Shown here piece after piece: positions 5,992 to 7,305 of a stretch of 7,305 nucleotides of DNA; position 1 is the stretch's first letter; each line of letters begins with the position of its first letter. This stretch comes from Methanoregulaceae archaeon. Lineage in GTDB: Archaea > Halobacteriota > Methanomicrobia > Methanomicrobiales > Methanospirillaceae. A program made the translations under genes and the position numbers. The stretch lies in contig JAJRBV010000180.1 of the NCBI GenBank assembly GCA_028679275.1, forward strand, positions 1 to 7,305, in the 5' to 3' direction. The notes below the pieces were generated by a model. That model saw only the letters and a list, made by a program, of their open reading frames with translations, was not told the DNA's origin and did no database searches.

Positions 5992-7305
5992 CTGCCCATG
6001 CAGGAAGGTCGGATGAAATGCCAAGAGCCGACGGAATAATCATGGTCATGAAGAGGGTGACCAGGATACAGCCGATAATATTCAGGGCAAAACCTGCCCG
6101 GGCCATCTCCCTGGTAGAAATATATCCTGTACCATAAGCGATCGCATTTGGGGGTGTCCCAACAGGGAGCATGAACCCGAGTGACGATGCGAGCGCTGCA
6201 GGAACCATCAGCATCATCGGATTAATTCCCATCGATACTGAAGTGATCGCCATCAACGGGATCATGATCGATGCCATCGCCGTGTTTGAAACCACCTCAT
6301 TGAGAAATGTTATAAAGAGGGTGATCAGGAGCACGATTACCATAAGTGGGAGCACCGCAAGAAGGGTGAAGGAATTGGCAATCACCTCGGCAAGCCCGCT
6401 TGCAATGATTCCTTCGGAGAGACAGATTCCTCCCCCAAAAAGGATGAGAATCCCCCAGGGTATCCCTTTTGCCGATTCCCAGTCAAGAGTAAAAACCCCA
6501 TGCTCTGCATCCACGGGCAGCATAAACAGGATCAGGGCACCGCAGATCGCGATAGTAGCATCGGTAACACCGGGGATATACGTAGTGATCCCTGGAATAA
6601 CAAGAGAACCGATCTCCTTAGGTGTCCTGAATATCCATGCAAACGCAACGGAAATGAATATCAGGAGAGTCCACTTCTCTCCTGGTTTGAGTGGCCCGAG
6701 ACCGGTTAACTCACGCACGATCATGTCCCTGCTCCCGGATATCCTGTCCGGCATGTGCCGGTGGGTGACTGAGGTGAGCCAGAACCATGCGATGAGAAGG
6801 AAAAGGACCATGAACGGTACGGCAAAAACCATCCATGAGAAGAAATCAACCCCGGGAGCCTCAGGGAATATACTTGATAACTGGGCGACCAGGATTCCGT
6901 TTGGCGGAGTGCCGATCAGAGTTGCCATCCCTCCGATGGTTGCAGCATACCCGACTCCAAGGAGAAGGCAGGTGGCAAACTGCCGCTGCCCGCTCTGTTC
7001 CCCTGGATTATCGGACATAACCCCGGGCATGAGGGTCGAGACGAGGGCCAGAGCGATCGGGATCATCATCATCGCTGTGGCAGTGTTGGAGATCCACATC
7101 GAGATAAACGCGGTGGCAGCCATGAATCCCAGCACCAGCTTCTTTGTCCCTGAACCGGCAAGGCTGATCACATTGAGCGCGATTCGTCGGTGAAGGTTCC
7201 ACCGCATCATGGCCGCGGCGATAAAAAATCCGCCCATGAACAGAAAAACCGTCTGATCTGCGTAGGAGACCGCCGCGTCTTTCGGCGACAGGATCCCGAG
7301 AACAG
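5975..7305 (-). CDS. DASS/SLC13-family anion transporter, partial (N-terminus outside the window)
   Basis: This is a polytopic inner-membrane carrier of the divalent anion:Na+ symporter family, whose known members move dicarboxylates, citrate or sulfate with sodium. The visible part has many hydrophobic segments and both copies of the family's inverted-repeat signature: SNTATAMM (residues 50-57 counted from the internal Met at 7237) with GTPPN (109-113), and SNTAMASIM (317-325) with GTPPNAIAYGTG (360-371). These form the substrate and sodium sites in the structure of VcINDY. The ATG at 7237 is not the true start. The frame is open for 22 more codons to the edge, and those (ending SYADQTVFLF) match the expected preceding helix. 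By comparison with the family, a few tens of residues at the N-terminus are missing. The substrate cannot be told from sequence. No functional link with the neighbouring genes is visible. Confidence 0.92.
   Translation of the reverse strand, partial: VLGILSPKDAAVSYADQTVFLFMGGFFIAAAMMRWNLHRRIALNVISLAGSGTKKLVLGFMAATAFISMWISNTATAMMMIPIALALVSTLMPGVMSDNPGEQSGQRQFATCLLLGVGYAATIGGMATLIGTPPNGILVAQLSSIFPEAPGVDFFSWMVFAVPFMVLFLLIAWFWLTSVTHRHMPDRISGSRDMIVRELTGLGPLKPGEKWTLLIFISVAFAWIFRTPKEIGSLVIPGITTYIPGVTDATIAICGALILFMLPVDAEHGVFTLDWESAKGIPWGILILFGGGICLSEGIIASGLAEVIANSFTLLAVLPLMVIVLLITLFITFLNEVVSNTAMASIMIPLMAITSVSMGINPMMLMVPAALASSLGFMLPVGTPPNAIAYGTGYISTREMARAGFALNIIGCILVTLFMTMIIPSALGISSDLPAWAVIPGK

Noticed and set aside
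6171..7193. A 340-codon open frame on the plus strand.
   Set aside because: It is exactly antisense to the transporter gene, whose membrane segments and duplicated SNT and GTPPN motifs are unmistakable. The plus-strand product has no recognisable domain.

Overview
The window most likely comes from a methanogenic euryarchaeon, probably of the Methanomicrobiales. This is inferred from gene content: a TrpB2-type tryptophan synthase beta chain, a COG3199-type NAD kinase-like protein, a ThiC paralogue with altered active-site motifs, and a DASS transporter. The promoters also look archaeal: strong TATA boxes sit about 25 bases from start codons, with little or no leader. No rRNA, tRNA, CRISPR array or intact insertion sequence was found.

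Layout. Positions 1-534 hold no convincing complete gene. The first 60 bases are AT-rich and look like a promoter for a gene leaving the window to the left. A leftward block then fills 535-4514, read in the order trpB2 (4514-3156), a NAD kinase-like gene (3088-1964), a probable small coupled ORF (about 1934-1776) and a ThiC-family gene (1779-535). Its promoter lies at about 4530-4570. To the right, a rightward gene for an orphan condensation-domain-like acyltransferase (4780 or upstream, to 5991) is followed tail to tail by a leftward SLC13/DASS transporter gene that runs off the right edge. The two stop codons overlap by 17 bases.

How the parts may work together. TrpB2 joins indole (or a related acceptor) to serine. 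The ThiC paralogue carries substitutions at several ThiC signature motifs and is better read as a candidate 5-hydroxybenzimidazole synthase (BzaF/BzaB-like), which would make the lower ligand of the factor III cobamide found in methanogens. The small ORF's TGA overlaps the ATG of the ThiC-family gene as ATGA, which suggests translational coupling.

The most interesting signal is regulatory. The trpB2 promoter and the promoter at the left edge both contain TGTAYA hexamers placed at 10-base intervals. They resemble the TGTACA TRP box bound by TrpY in Methanothermobacter, where trpB2 is a known target. This suggests that the leftward operon and the unseen left neighbour belong to one tryptophan-responsive regulon.
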